This document shows positions 1 through 5,546 of a stretch of 7,688 bases of DNA, in pieces (position 1 is the first letter of the stretch; each line of letters starts with the position of its first letter). This stretch comes from Alphaproteobacteria bacterium. GTDB lineage: Bacteria; Pseudomonadota; Alphaproteobacteria; Rhizobiales; Xanthobacteraceae. The notes under the pieces are model-generated. The model had not been told where the DNA came from. It did not search any database and saw nothing but the letters and a program-made list of their open reading frames with translations. A program made the position numbers and the translations under genes. The stretch is taken from contig VAZH01000010.1 in assembly GCA_005884465.1 (NCBI GenBank), positions 1-7,688 of the forward strand, given 5' to 3'.

Positions 1-1
1 A

Positions 2-871
2 AGGCTGCTCTCGCACCTGCTCAACGTTACCACCCAAGCGCTGGACGTCGGCGCGCTGACGCCGCCGCTGTGGGGTTTTGAAGAGCGCGAAAAGCTCATG
101 GTATTCTATGAGCGCGCCTCGGGCGCTCGCATGCATGCCAACTATTTCCGGGTCGGCGGCGTGCATCAGGATTTGCCGCCCCAGCTAGTCGATGACATCT
201 GGGCGTTCTGCGATCCCTTCCTCAGGGTATGCGACGACCTTGAGGGTCTGTTGACTGAAAATCGCATTTTCAAGCAACGCAACGTCGACATCGGGGTGGT
301 CAAGCTCGCCGACGCCTGGGCCTGGGGCTTTTCGGGCGTGATGGTGCGCGGCTCCGGCGCGGCTTGGGATCTGCGCAAGGCACAGCCTTACGAATGCTAC
401 CCAGAGTTTGATTTCGATATCCCCGTCGGCAAGCATGGCGACTGTTACGATCGCTACCTCGTGCGCATGGAGGAGATGCGCCAGTCGGTACGCATTATGA
501 GACAATGCATCGAAAAGCTTCGAGCCGCCGAGGGACAGGGTCCCGTCGCCACGCAAGACCACAAGATTTTTCCACCACGACGTGGCGAAATGAAGCGTTC
601 GATGGAGGCAATCATCGAGCATTTCAAGCTCTATACCGAAGGGCACCATGTTCCGGCCGGCGAGGTGTATGCGGCAGTCGAAGCACCCAAAGGGGAATTC
701 GGTGTCTATCTGGTCTCCGACGGGACCAACCGGCCCTACAAGTGCAAGATCCGCGCGCCCTCCTTCGCGCATCTTTCGGCTATGGACTTTCTGACACGCG
801 GCCACATGCTGGCCGACGTTTCCGCAATCATCGGATCGCTCGATATCGTGTTCGGCGAGATCGATCGATGA
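2..871 (+). CDS. nuoD: NADH-quinone oxidoreductase subunit D (NuoD), 5' end outside window
   Basis: This is the 49-kDa subunit of respiratory complex I. It sits in the peripheral arm on the cytoplasmic side and, with NuoB, forms the quinone-reduction cavity near cluster N2. The frame is open from base 2 and gives 289 residues; the family is about 400 long, so roughly the first 110 residues lie upstream. Highly conserved stretches are visible in order: [20 protein letters not shown] at the window edge, [71 protein letters not shown] and the C-terminal [20 protein letters not shown]. The match to alphaproteobacterial NuoD is unmistakable. A few usually invariant spots differ ([21 protein letters not shown]), which could mean a second nuo copy; that is inference. 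An ATG at 98 is internal, not the start. No nuoE follows. Confidence 0.97.
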   Translation, partial: RLLSHLLNVTTQALDVGALTPPLWGFEEREKLMVFYERASGARMHANYFRVGGVHQDLPPQLVDDIWAFCDPFLRVCDDLEGLLTENRIFKQRNVDIGVVKLADAWAWGFSGVMVRGSGAAWDLRKAQPYECYPEFDFDIPVGKHGDCYDRYLVRMEEMRQSVRIMRQCIEKLRAAEGQGPVATQDHKIFPPRRGEMKRSMEAIIEHFKLYTEGHHVPAGEVYAAVEAPKGEFGVYLVSDGTNRPYKCKIRAPSFAHLSAMDFLTRGHMLADVSAIIGSLDIVFGEIDR

Positions 872-954
872 GCTGCGGTGGAGACTGCAGATTCGCAGGA
901 AACCTCCGGGATCGTTTCGCGGAGGCGTTCCGCCGCAAGATTTCCAGATTTTGA
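868..954 (+). CDS. Possible 28-residue peptide overlapping the nuoD stop (ATGA)
   Basis: The last bases of nuoD form ATGA, so an ATG at 868 overlaps the nuoD TGA in the way typical of translationally coupled genes. The frame runs 28 codons, beginning MSCGGDC and ending in a basic, amphipathic-looking FRRKISRF, and stops 15 bases before the next start codon, just ahead of that gene's Shine-Dalgarno site. It fills the gap between nuoD and the monooxygenase-like gene almost exactly. I recognise no family, and it does not resemble the N-terminus of NuoE. It may be a genuine coupled peptide, a remnant of a lost nuo gene, or chance. Confidence 0.25.
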   Translation: MSCGGDCRFAGNLRDRFAEAFRRKISRF

Positions 955-969
955 CAAGGGAGTAGTTGC

Positions 970-1296
970 ATGCCCCGCATTACCAAAGACAATCAGACGG
1001 TCACGCAGGTCACCTTCATCGAAGTCGAGCCGGAAAAGCAGCCCGAAGCGCTATCGTTGATGACGGAGCGGGCGCATTTCATGGCGCGCCAGCCCGGCTT
1101 TATCTCGATCAGCCTGCACCGAAGCCTCGACGGGCGGCGCATCGTCAACTACCTCCAATGGCAAAATCGCGAACTCCTGCAGGCGGCGCATAAGTCGCCG
1201 GAGTTTCGCAAGGCCTGGCGCAAGTTCGACGATTTGACCGATCAAATCGATCCGCATCTTTATGAAGTCACCGAGGTCATCGAAGGTGCTCGGTGA
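970..1296 (+). CDS. Antibiotic biosynthesis monooxygenase (ABM) fold protein
   Basis: A 108-residue protein of the ABM (dimeric ferredoxin-like alpha+beta barrel) superfamily, which includes YgiN-type quinol monooxygenases and IsdG-type haem oxygenases. The diagnostic core is PGFISISLHRSLDGRRIVNY followed by LQWQN (about residues 40-65). Before it lies an alpha-helical EKQPEALSLMTERAHFM segment and after it a SPEFRKAW helix, matching the usual order for a full-length single domain. The start is supported by AAGGGAG at 956-962, seven bases before the ATG. It lies 98 bases after nuoD on the same strand, so readthrough or coupling with the nuo transcript is plausible. A role with quinones would suit that position but is inference; substrates differ widely within this fold. 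Confidence 0.85.
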   Translation: MPRITKDNQTVTQVTFIEVEPEKQPEALSLMTERAHFMARQPGFISISLHRSLDGRRIVNYLQWQNRELLQAAHKSPEFRKAWRKFDDLTDQIDPHLYEVTEVIEGAR

Positions 1297-1395
1297 GCAG
1301 CTTCCGCTTGCATCGAGATTCCGGCAGCGGCAGCATGCACCGCCGGCGCTGCTCCGCTTCAAGCGAAACTGCGCAATCGCGGCAATCCCCGAGGC

Positions 1396-2295
1396 TTACG
1401 CGGATGAGGTGTGAGAACCGCCTGGCTCGGTCACGCCGCCCAAAGCGCCGCCGGTGGCCGCCGGATCGTACTTCATTGCGGCATCAGCCAACGAGAAAAT
1501 ACCCACGAGGCGCTTGTTTCGATTGACGACTGGCAGCCGCCTGACCTGCATATCGCTCATGCTTTGAATGGCGTCCTCGATGCTATCGTCTTCAAAGCAA
1601 TATTTGACGTCCTCAGTCATGGCGTCGCGCACGCGCGATTGTCCGTCTCTGCCGAGCGCGACGGCGCGCGCGACGATATCGCGATCGGTGATCATTCCGA
1701 CCAGACGATCATTCTCCCCGACAGGCAGGAAGCCAAGGTCTTCCATCGCCATGCGTTTGGCGATTTCTTCCAGCGTGTCGTTCGGGCTGGCGAGCTGGAC
1801 GTTGCGGCTCATGACATCAGCCACCTTCGTCGATCCATCTCCGTGCTTGACCCGATGAATGCCGGCATTTGGCGGCCAGAGCATTCTGATGTTTTCGGGC
1901 AGCGCATGGCGCACCTTTGCCGTCTCGGCCTCGGCGATATGACGCTGGATGATAGAGAACACGGCCCTGATGGCTCTCTCGGGATCCATAGGCTTTCCCC
2001 CGCCTGCGAGGCCGTCCGCGACGCGAGCTACGAACTCCTCGCGCGAACGCATCGGGTCCGGCTGAATGGCCGGACGATATTGCTCGTAAAAAGCGCCCCG
2101 AACCACCAGGGGCAGCTGGGCGGCAAGGTGGGCCGCGTCCTCACCTGTGAGCCGGTCGCGCAAAGCCCGAAGAACCACACCGAGGGCTCGCCACGCCATT
2201 CGACGGTCCACTCCGATTTCCTTTGAAATCTCCTTGAGCCAGAGATTGGTCGCATGGATCGATCTGTCGAAAGTTTCAAGGCCATTCGCGCTCAT
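1396..2295 (-). CDS. DUF2267 and tandem CBS-domain protein
   Basis: A 299-residue two-part protein. Residues about 5-130 form a DUF2267 domain (helical; TNLWLKEISKEIGVD, AWRALGVVLRALRDRL, LPLVVRGAFYEQYRP, EEFVARVADGL). Residues about 157-212 and 221-275 are two CBS motifs forming one Bateman module: KVADVMSRNV, GFLPVGENDRLVGMITDRDI, then VRDAMTEDV, VRRLPVVNRNKRLVGIFSLA. Bateman modules usually bind adenosyl ligands (AMP, ATP, SAM, NADH) and act as energy or redox sensors; the role of DUF2267 is not established. The glycine/serine-rich tail (GGALGGVTEPGGSHTSSA) looks disordered. The frame stays open to an ATG at 2364, but I place the start at 2295: GGAG lies six bases upstream, the family begins MSANGLE, and the longer version would translate through a perfect EcfG promoter. 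It converges with the ABM gene. Likely general-stress regulated. Confidence 0.93.
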   Translation of the reverse strand: MSANGLETFDRSIHATNLWLKEISKEIGVDRRMAWRALGVVLRALRDRLTGEDAAHLAAQLPLVVRGAFYEQYRPAIQPDPMRSREEFVARVADGLAGGGKPMDPERAIRAVFSIIQRHIAEAETAKVRHALPENIRMLWPPNAGIHRVKHGDGSTKVADVMSRNVQLASPNDTLEEIAKRMAMEDLGFLPVGENDRLVGMITDRDIVARAVALGRDGQSRVRDAMTEDVKYCFEDDSIEDAIQSMSDMQVRRLPVVNRNKRLVGIFSLADAAMKYDPAATGGALGGVTEPGGSHTSSA

Positions 2296-2301
2296 GTCTA
2301 G

Positions 2302-2305
2302 CTCC
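2302..2305 (-). promoter_or_regulatory. Ribosome binding site that fixes the CBS gene start
   Basis: GGAG on the minus strand, six bases before the ATG at 2295. The alternative ATG at 2364 has no comparable site and lies upstream of the predicted transcription start, so this site decides between the 299- and 322-residue versions. Confidence 0.7.
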
Positions 2306-2332
2306 GCCGGCTGAAAGCCCCCTTTGGGGCGG

Positions 2333-2357
2333 AACGGACGTACGCCCCATGGGTTCC
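2333..2357 (-). promoter_or_regulatory. EcfG-type general stress promoter for the DUF2267/CBS gene
   Basis: On the minus strand GGAAC (2357-2353), a 16-base spacer, then CGTT (2336-2333). This is a perfect match to the known alphaproteobacterial EcfG/RpoE2 consensus GGAAC-N16/17-CGTT. A start site six to nine bases downstream gives a leader of about 30 bases ending in the GGAG and the ATG at 2295. The plus strand of the same block also reads GGAAC (2331-2335), N16, GGTT, so the element is partly symmetrical and might fire weakly the other way. Confidence 0.75.
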
Positions 2358-2430
2358 TATCCATGTCTCAGATTTTCGCCGGACGTTTCCGAACCGGGGG
2401 AACCGTATCGCTTGATCGAACGGCGTCTAG

Positions 2431-2456
2431 GGGACCGCTTTCCGCGATGCAGCGTT
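2431..2456 (+). promoter_or_regulatory. Candidate EcfG-type promoter for the DUF6496 gene
   Basis: GGGAC at 2431-2435, a 17-base spacer, then CGTT at 2453-2456. This is one mismatch from the EcfG consensus. It would give a leader of roughly 40 bases before the ATG at 2506. A competing, weaker element (GGAAC-N16-GGTT, 2331-2355) lies further upstream. Strength is a guess; the placement and the divergent perfect promoter next door support it. Confidence 0.45.
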
Positions 2457-2505
2457 AATGTGAGATGTCGCAGGGCGAAAAGTTTGTGATTTATGGAGGA
2501 TGATC

Positions 2506-3009
2506 ATGCCAGAGCGAAAAACAGTGGAGAAGGCCCGGAAGGACAAGCGCGAGGGCAAGGCGCCCACAACGCAAGCCGGCGAATTTGTGCATGAGGAGAT
2601 CCGAAAGGTTCGCCGCGGCGAGCACGGGGCGAGATCGCCGCAGCAGGCGATTGCAATCGGCCTGTCCAAGGCCAGGCGTGCGGGCGTTGCTCTCCGCCCG
2701 CCGGGGAAAGGCAAGGCCAAGGCGAGGACTCGCAAAAGCGCCGAATACGCTTATGAGGCGGGGCAAGGCAAGCGGAAGCCTCGCCGTCGGCCGCGCGTCT
2801 CGCGCGCGGTGTCGCGGGCGCTGAAGCGCGAACCGCGCAGCACGGCCTCGCGCACGGCGCTCTCCAAGCAAGCGCGACGCGCGGCCTCGCGCCGCCCCGC
2901 GTCCGCTCGTTCCGCCGCCGCCCGAAAGGCCGCGCGAACCAAGGGCGCCGCGAGCCGCTCGGCCGCAGCCAAGAAAGCAGCTCGGACCAGGACGCGTCGC
3001 CGACGATAG
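2506..3009 (+). CDS. DUF6496 protein with histone-H1-like basic tail
   Basis: A 167-residue, extremely basic protein. Residues 1-65 are the conserved DUF6496 part: MPERKTVEKARKDKREGK, then TQAGEFVHEEI, GEHGARSPQQAIAIGLSKAR. Residues about 66-167 are low-complexity Ala/Arg/Lys/Ser with repeated units such as SAAARKAART and SAAAKKAART, ending in TRTRRRR. Such tails resemble eukaryotic histone H1 and bacterial H1-like proteins (Hc1, AlgP) and suggest binding to DNA or RNA; this is inference from composition. The start at 2506 is chosen over ATG 2500 because GGAGG at 2495-2499 then has a proper six-base spacing and family members begin MPERKT. It is divergent from the CBS gene and 24 bases from the convergent cupin stop, with no hairpin between. 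A nucleoid-protecting role under stress would fit its candidate EcfG promoter. Confidence 0.88.
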   Translation: MPERKTVEKARKDKREGKAPTTQAGEFVHEEIRKVRRGEHGARSPQQAIAIGLSKARRAGVALRPPGKGKAKARTRKSAEYAYEAGQGKRKPRRRPRVSRAVSRALKREPRSTASRTALSKQARRAASRRPASARSAAARKAARTKGAASRSAAAKKAARTRTRRRR

Positions 3010-3033
3010 CGCCCGCTGGCCGAAGTCAAGGAC

Positions 3034-3372
3034 CTAGGTTTTATCTCTTCCGTGCACCTGCGCCGGTGGCGCGGTCGCTTCCACCGCGGTGAAGTTTTCC
3101 AGAATGCGGTAGCTGTGCTCGGAATCCGCTGGAACCAGCCAGGAATCGCCGGGCTCCAGCTTGACGGTCTGCTGCTCGACCGTCAGCTCCGCCCGGCCGG
3201 AGATGACGTATCCCACCGTCTCATAAGGGCGCCGAACGGCTTCCTTGGATTGAGGCGGTTCGTCCTTCCACAACCGCATCGAAACTCGCTTGCCCGAGGC
3301 CAGGTAGATTTGCCCCATTTCGCCCTTGGGCGCCGAGCCGCTAGTTATCTTCTTAACAGTGCTGTCGGCCAT
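3034..3372 (-). CDS. Single-domain cupin protein with an atypical metal site
   Basis: A 112-residue small beta-barrel protein. The cupin core spans about residues 20-105. The first motif region reads RRPYETVGYVISGRAELTVE, where the HxH pair of metal-binding cupins is replaced by PYE; the second reads GDSWLVPADSEHSYRI and keeps the glycine, proline and one histidine (H86). A canonical 3-His/1-Glu metal centre therefore looks incomplete, so the protein may be a binding or signalling cupin, or use another ligand set. The start is supported by GAGG close upstream of the ATG at 3372. It has its own candidate EcfG promoter 70 to 100 bases upstream, and also lies downstream of the zinc-ribbon peptide on the same strand. 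The substrate is unknown. Confidence 0.88.
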   Translation of the reverse strand: MADSTVKKITSGSAPKGEMGQIYLASGKRVSMRLWKDEPPQSKEAVRRPYETVGYVISGRAELTVEQQTVKLEPGDSWLVPADSEHSYRILENFTAVEATAPPAQVHGRDKT

Positions 3373-3443
3373 GGGTCACCTCATCCTGCATTCGTTTGCG
3401 AGAGGGCGCGGGCTCTCCGGCTGGATTTGGATTCGAAGGGTTG

Positions 3444-3468
3444 AACTCCAGCGTGCGGGCGATGTTCC
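3444..3468 (-). promoter_or_regulatory. Candidate EcfG-type promoter for the cupin gene
   Basis: Minus strand GGAAC (3468-3464), 16-base spacer, AGTT (3447-3444). Only the first -10 base differs from CGTT, and the GTT core is kept. It sits in the 154-base gap between the zinc-ribbon peptide and the cupin and would give a leader of roughly 65 bases. Confidence 0.5.
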
Positions 3469-3526
3469 GATCAAAAGCCCGTCGTCTCGGAGCGATCCAT
3501 CCATATCGAGGATCAGTCGGGCAAAG

Positions 3527-3727
3527 CTAATTGGCTGGCGCCGATAGCGTTTCAGACTGATACGGCCGTATGTCCTCGTGCCCGCAAGAGAGGCATTTAT
3601 AATCGATCGAGCTAAATCCAGCTGCGGGGTCGGCGTAGCGGAGGCGCTGAATAGCCATTGGCCTGGAACATCGCCCGCAGAACACGTCCGCGAGTGCGAC
3701 CCGCCTAAAATCATCAATCGGTTCCAT
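3527..3727 (-). CDS. Small four-cysteine zinc-ribbon protein, unknown function
   Basis: A 66-residue protein with two cysteine knuckles, CGRC at 17-20 and CLSC at 45-48, separated by 24 residues containing hydrophobic/aromatic positions. This spacing fits a treble-clef or zinc-ribbon fold binding one zinc ion. AGGAGGG lies a few bases upstream of the ATG at 3727, which strongly supports translation. It is 151 bases downstream of the MBL-fold gene and 154 upstream of the cupin on the same strand. Small zinc ribbons of this kind often bind nucleic acid or a partner protein, but nothing here identifies a target, and I cannot name a family. Confidence 0.7.
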   Translation of the reverse strand: MEPIDDFRRVALADVFCGRCSRPMAIQRLRYADPAAGFSSIDYKCLSCGHEDIRPYQSETLSAPAN

Positions 3728-3812
3728 GCGCCGCCCTCCTCGCCCTACGAGGGTATCCTAATTGGTCCGCCCGACCATCAAGTTCAGGTACATTCGAGCC
3801 TGATCGTCGCCA

Positions 3813-3831
3813 AATGATGGCGCCCATCATT
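3813..3831. terminator. Perfect 8-bp hairpin downstream of the MBL-fold gene
   Basis: AATGATGG (3813-3820), three-base loop, CCATCATT (3824-3831). It begins 48 bases past the stop of the minus-strand MBL-fold gene and upstream of the zinc-ribbon peptide. Only a short T run follows, so it could be a weak terminator, an RNA-stabilising stem, or a dyad operator for the peptide gene. Confidence 0.35.
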
Positions 3832-3878
3832 GCCTTTATCACGATGGCTTCATGACGGTTGTGGTCCGCATCACATGT

Positions 3879-4694
3879 CTAGGGCTGGTTAGCGTTCAAA
3901 AGCTCGATATAACGCGCGGCGGATCGTTCGACCGCGTGCGCGCCGCCTGTCGCCACCTGGCGTCCGGGAAAGGCGCCGTAAATCCGATCGAACCGCCATG
4001 GGGCCAGCGTGTCGGCGATACGGCGCACTGTCGCCGCCGACAGTGGCATCATATTGGGATAGCTCCAAAGGAATGAAACCCGGCCGAGGTCGGCTGCCAC
4101 CTGCACAATATCGCCGCTCAAGATCGCGCCACGTCCCTCGGCACCGTCAGCCCAGTGAAGCACGCTGCCGCCAGGAAAGTGGCCGCCGAGCCTGAGCAGC
4201 GTCACACCCTGCGCGATTTCCAGCGTCTCGCCATGCCAATGGCGGATCGCCGGATCGGGACGCATGATCCAGTCGGCGTCGGCGGCGTGGAGATGAACGG
4301 GACAATCAAAGGCCCGTGCCCAATCCTGCATGCGCGTATAATAATGCGGGTGCGAGATCGCGATCGCGCGCAGGCCGCCCAACCCGCCAATAAGCGAGAC
4401 GGTCGCATCATCCAGCAAGCTGATACAGTCCCACAGGACATTGCCTTGCGGAGTCCGCAGCAGCAGCGCGCGCTGGCCGATACCGAATTGCGGATGAGTA
4501 TGGATTTCGAACAGGTCCCCTTCCAGCTGCTGCCAGGCGTTGACGTGCCCGCCAGCAAGCTTCTCCGGGATGGTCCAAACCTGCCCGCCGCGCGGCACGA
4601 ACTGGCGTTCATCCTCGCAGATGAGGCAACGCGACGGCGGCTCGGCTGCATCGGGATATGAGGTGCCACAAGCACAACAGATTTGGATCGGCAT
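3879..4694 (-). CDS. MBL-fold hydrolase-like protein with N-terminal zinc ribbon
   Basis: A 271-residue protein. Residues 6-26 carry two cysteine pairs (C6/C9 and C23/C26) forming a small zinc ribbon. Residues about 60-245 are a metallo-beta-lactamase fold. Visible metal-site elements are HPH at 115-117 in AISHPHYYTRMQDW, GHFPG with H172, and LSGD with D195. The usual HxHxDH is altered: the DH is replaced by YT, and the late histidine position reads IYGAFPGR. The binuclear site therefore looks reduced, and activity may be mononuclear, changed or lost. The frame is open upstream to 5045, but that extension is low in conserved character and antisense to another gene. I use the ATG at 4694, preceded by an AAGAG seven to eight bases upstream and giving an N-terminus (MPIQICCACG) that starts at the ribbon. 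The substrate is unknown. Confidence 0.85.
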   Translation of the reverse strand: MPIQICCACGTSYPDAAEPPSRCLICEDERQFVPRGGQVWTIPEKLAGGHVNAWQQLEGDLFEIHTHPQFGIGQRALLLRTPQGNVLWDCISLLDDATVSLIGGLGGLRAIAISHPHYYTRMQDWARAFDCPVHLHAADADWIMRPDPAIRHWHGETLEIAQGVTLLRLGGHFPGGSVLHWADGAEGRGAILSGDIVQVAADLGRVSFLWSYPNMMPLSAATVRRIADTLAPWRFDRIYGAFPGRQVATGGAHAVERSAARYIELLNANQP

Positions 4695-4778
4695 CGAACA
4701 GCTCTTCATCACTGGCGCAGGCAAGCCACGGCTTGGGAAACATGTTGCCGCATAAAGGAATACAACATCGCGTCTCCA

Positions 4779-4803
4779 GGAACCAAGGTGGAGCCACGCC
4801 GTT
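4779..4803 (+). promoter_or_regulatory. Perfect EcfG-type promoter directly abutting a start codon
   Basis: GGAAC at 4779-4783, 16-base spacer, CGTT at 4800-4803. This is a perfect EcfG consensus. Only seven bases separate CGTT from the ATG at 4811, so transcription should begin on or beside the A of the start codon. Confidence 0.75.
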
Positions 4804-4810
4804 GGCCCGG

Positions 4811-4987
4811 ATGGCACGTCATGTAAGGAACCGCGAAAAAGATCGCCGGCCGAAACCGGACCAGGAGCCGCCGCTTGCCGGTCCCCATGCCAAGCCGGAG
4901 CTGACGGACAAGGACAAAACCGCTGGCACCGGGATGCTTCCGGAACCCGACGAAGCAGAAAAAGATGTCGAAGGTCCTTCGGGATGA
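4811..4987 (+). CDS. Small hydrophilic protein, probably leaderless and stress-induced
   Basis: A 58-residue, charged, proline-rich protein with no hydrophobic core: MARHVRNREKDRRPKPDQ at the start, then GPHAKPELTDKDKTAGTG and an acidic LPEPDEAEKDVEG tail. It is likely disordered. Hypothetical proteins with a similar GPHA..LTDKDKT..TG layout occur in rhizobia to my recollection; no function is known to me. The perfect EcfG promoter ends seven bases before this ATG, so the mRNA should have essentially no leader. A TTG at 4802 with GGTGGAG eight bases upstream is an alternative start, but both lie inside the promoter and would be untranscribed from it. It is divergent from the MBL-fold gene and converges with hsp20 across a hairpin. 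Confidence 0.65.
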   Translation: MARHVRNREKDRRPKPDQEPPLAGPHAKPELTDKDKTAGTGMLPEPDEAEKDVEGPSG

Positions 4988-4996
4988 GGCGGACGA

Positions 4997-5029
4997 GCCC
5001 GAGCGCCCAGTCGATTTGAGCGCTCGGGC
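4997..5029. terminator. GC-rich 10-bp hairpin between two convergent genes
   Basis: GCCCGAGCGC (4997-5006), 13-base loop, GCGCTCGGGC (5020-5029), a perfect stem. It lies 10 bases after the stop of the small hydrophilic gene and 16 bases past the end of hsp20, so it can serve both. There is no T tract on either side, so termination would need Rho or act mainly as a 3'-end stabiliser. Confidence 0.6.
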
Positions 5030-5045
5030 CGGCAAGGCGAGGCAA

Positions 5046-5546
5046 TCAACTCCTGGCGTTGATCGGGATGCGCCGGACGTTGTCCTTTGCGTTGCTGGAT
5101 TTAGGAAGCGCGACGGTCAGCACGCCGTTTTTGAAGGAGGCGGATGCTTTGTTCTCATCGACGCCCTCCAGCGGTATTCGCCGTTCGAACCGGCCAAAAT
5201 ACCGTTCACTGAAGCGACGATCCTTATCTTCCGTTTCCGATTTCTTTTCGCCAGAAATCGAAAGCACCCCGTTGGCGATATTCAGGCTGACGTCCTTTTC
5301 CTCCAGTCCCGGCAACTCGGCGGTGATGCGCACCTCCTTGTCGGTCTCGTCGATTTCGATCTGCGGCCAGCTCAGTCCCTCGAAGGCTCGGGCTGATCCA
5401 AACGGCGCGAGGTCAAAGCCTCGAAATACGTCGTCGAACATACGATTCATTTCGCGATGCAGCGCCAGGAACGGATGAACGTAGGCGCTCCGTTGCACGA
5501 TGTTGCGGCCCTGGTTGTTCCAGGGAATGAGATCTCTGAAAGCCAT
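5046..5546 (-). CDS. Small heat-shock protein, Hsp20/alpha-crystallin family
   Basis: A 166-residue cytoplasmic holdase chaperone that binds unfolding proteins under heat or other stress and hands them to DnaK/ClpB; it normally works as a large oligomer. The N-terminal arm contains PFLALHREMNRMFDDVFRGF (about 25-44), typical of the class. The alpha-crystallin domain covers about 58-150, with ELPGLEEKDVSLNIANGVL, the FSERYFGRFERRIPL dimerisation loop, and the signature SFKNGVLTVALPK at 137-149. The C-terminal I-x-I oligomerisation motif is IPI at 160-162. The length is normal. AAGGAG lies seven bases upstream of the ATG at 5546. The leader carries a small GC-rich stem but no clear RNA thermometer. 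It is convergent with the small hydrophilic gene. Confidence 0.97.
   Translation of the reverse strand: MAFRDLIPWNNQGRNIVQRSAYVHPFLALHREMNRMFDDVFRGFDLAPFGSARAFEGLSWPQIEIDETDKEVRITAELPGLEEKDVSLNIANGVLSISGEKKSETEDKDRRFSERYFGRFERRIPLEGVDENKASASFKNGVLTVALPKSSNAKDNVRRIPINARS

Noticed and set aside
185..805. 206-codon minus-strand frame opposite nuoD
   Set aside because: Antisense to an unmistakable NuoD; high-GC codon structure keeps the opposite frame open and no family is recognisable.
1411..2226. 271-codon plus-strand frame opposite the CBS gene
   Set aside because: Mirror of a clear DUF2267/CBS gene with no ribosome site or recognisable domain.
3376..3717. 113-codon minus-strand frame overlapping the zinc-ribbon gene
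   Set aside because: Out of frame with the four-cysteine protein that has a strong ribosome site; no conserved character.
4155..4661. 168-codon plus-strand frame opposite the MBL-fold gene
   Set aside because: Shadow of the MBL-fold gene, whose motifs are all on the minus strand.
4695..5045. 117-codon upstream extension of the MBL-fold gene
   Set aside because: No conserved character, antisense to the small hydrophilic gene and its promoter; the family-like N-terminus begins at 4694.
5468..5494. GGAAC ... CGTT on the plus strand inside hsp20
   Set aside because: The spacer is 18 bases, outside the 16-17 norm, and it lies within coding sequence with no plausible downstream gene.
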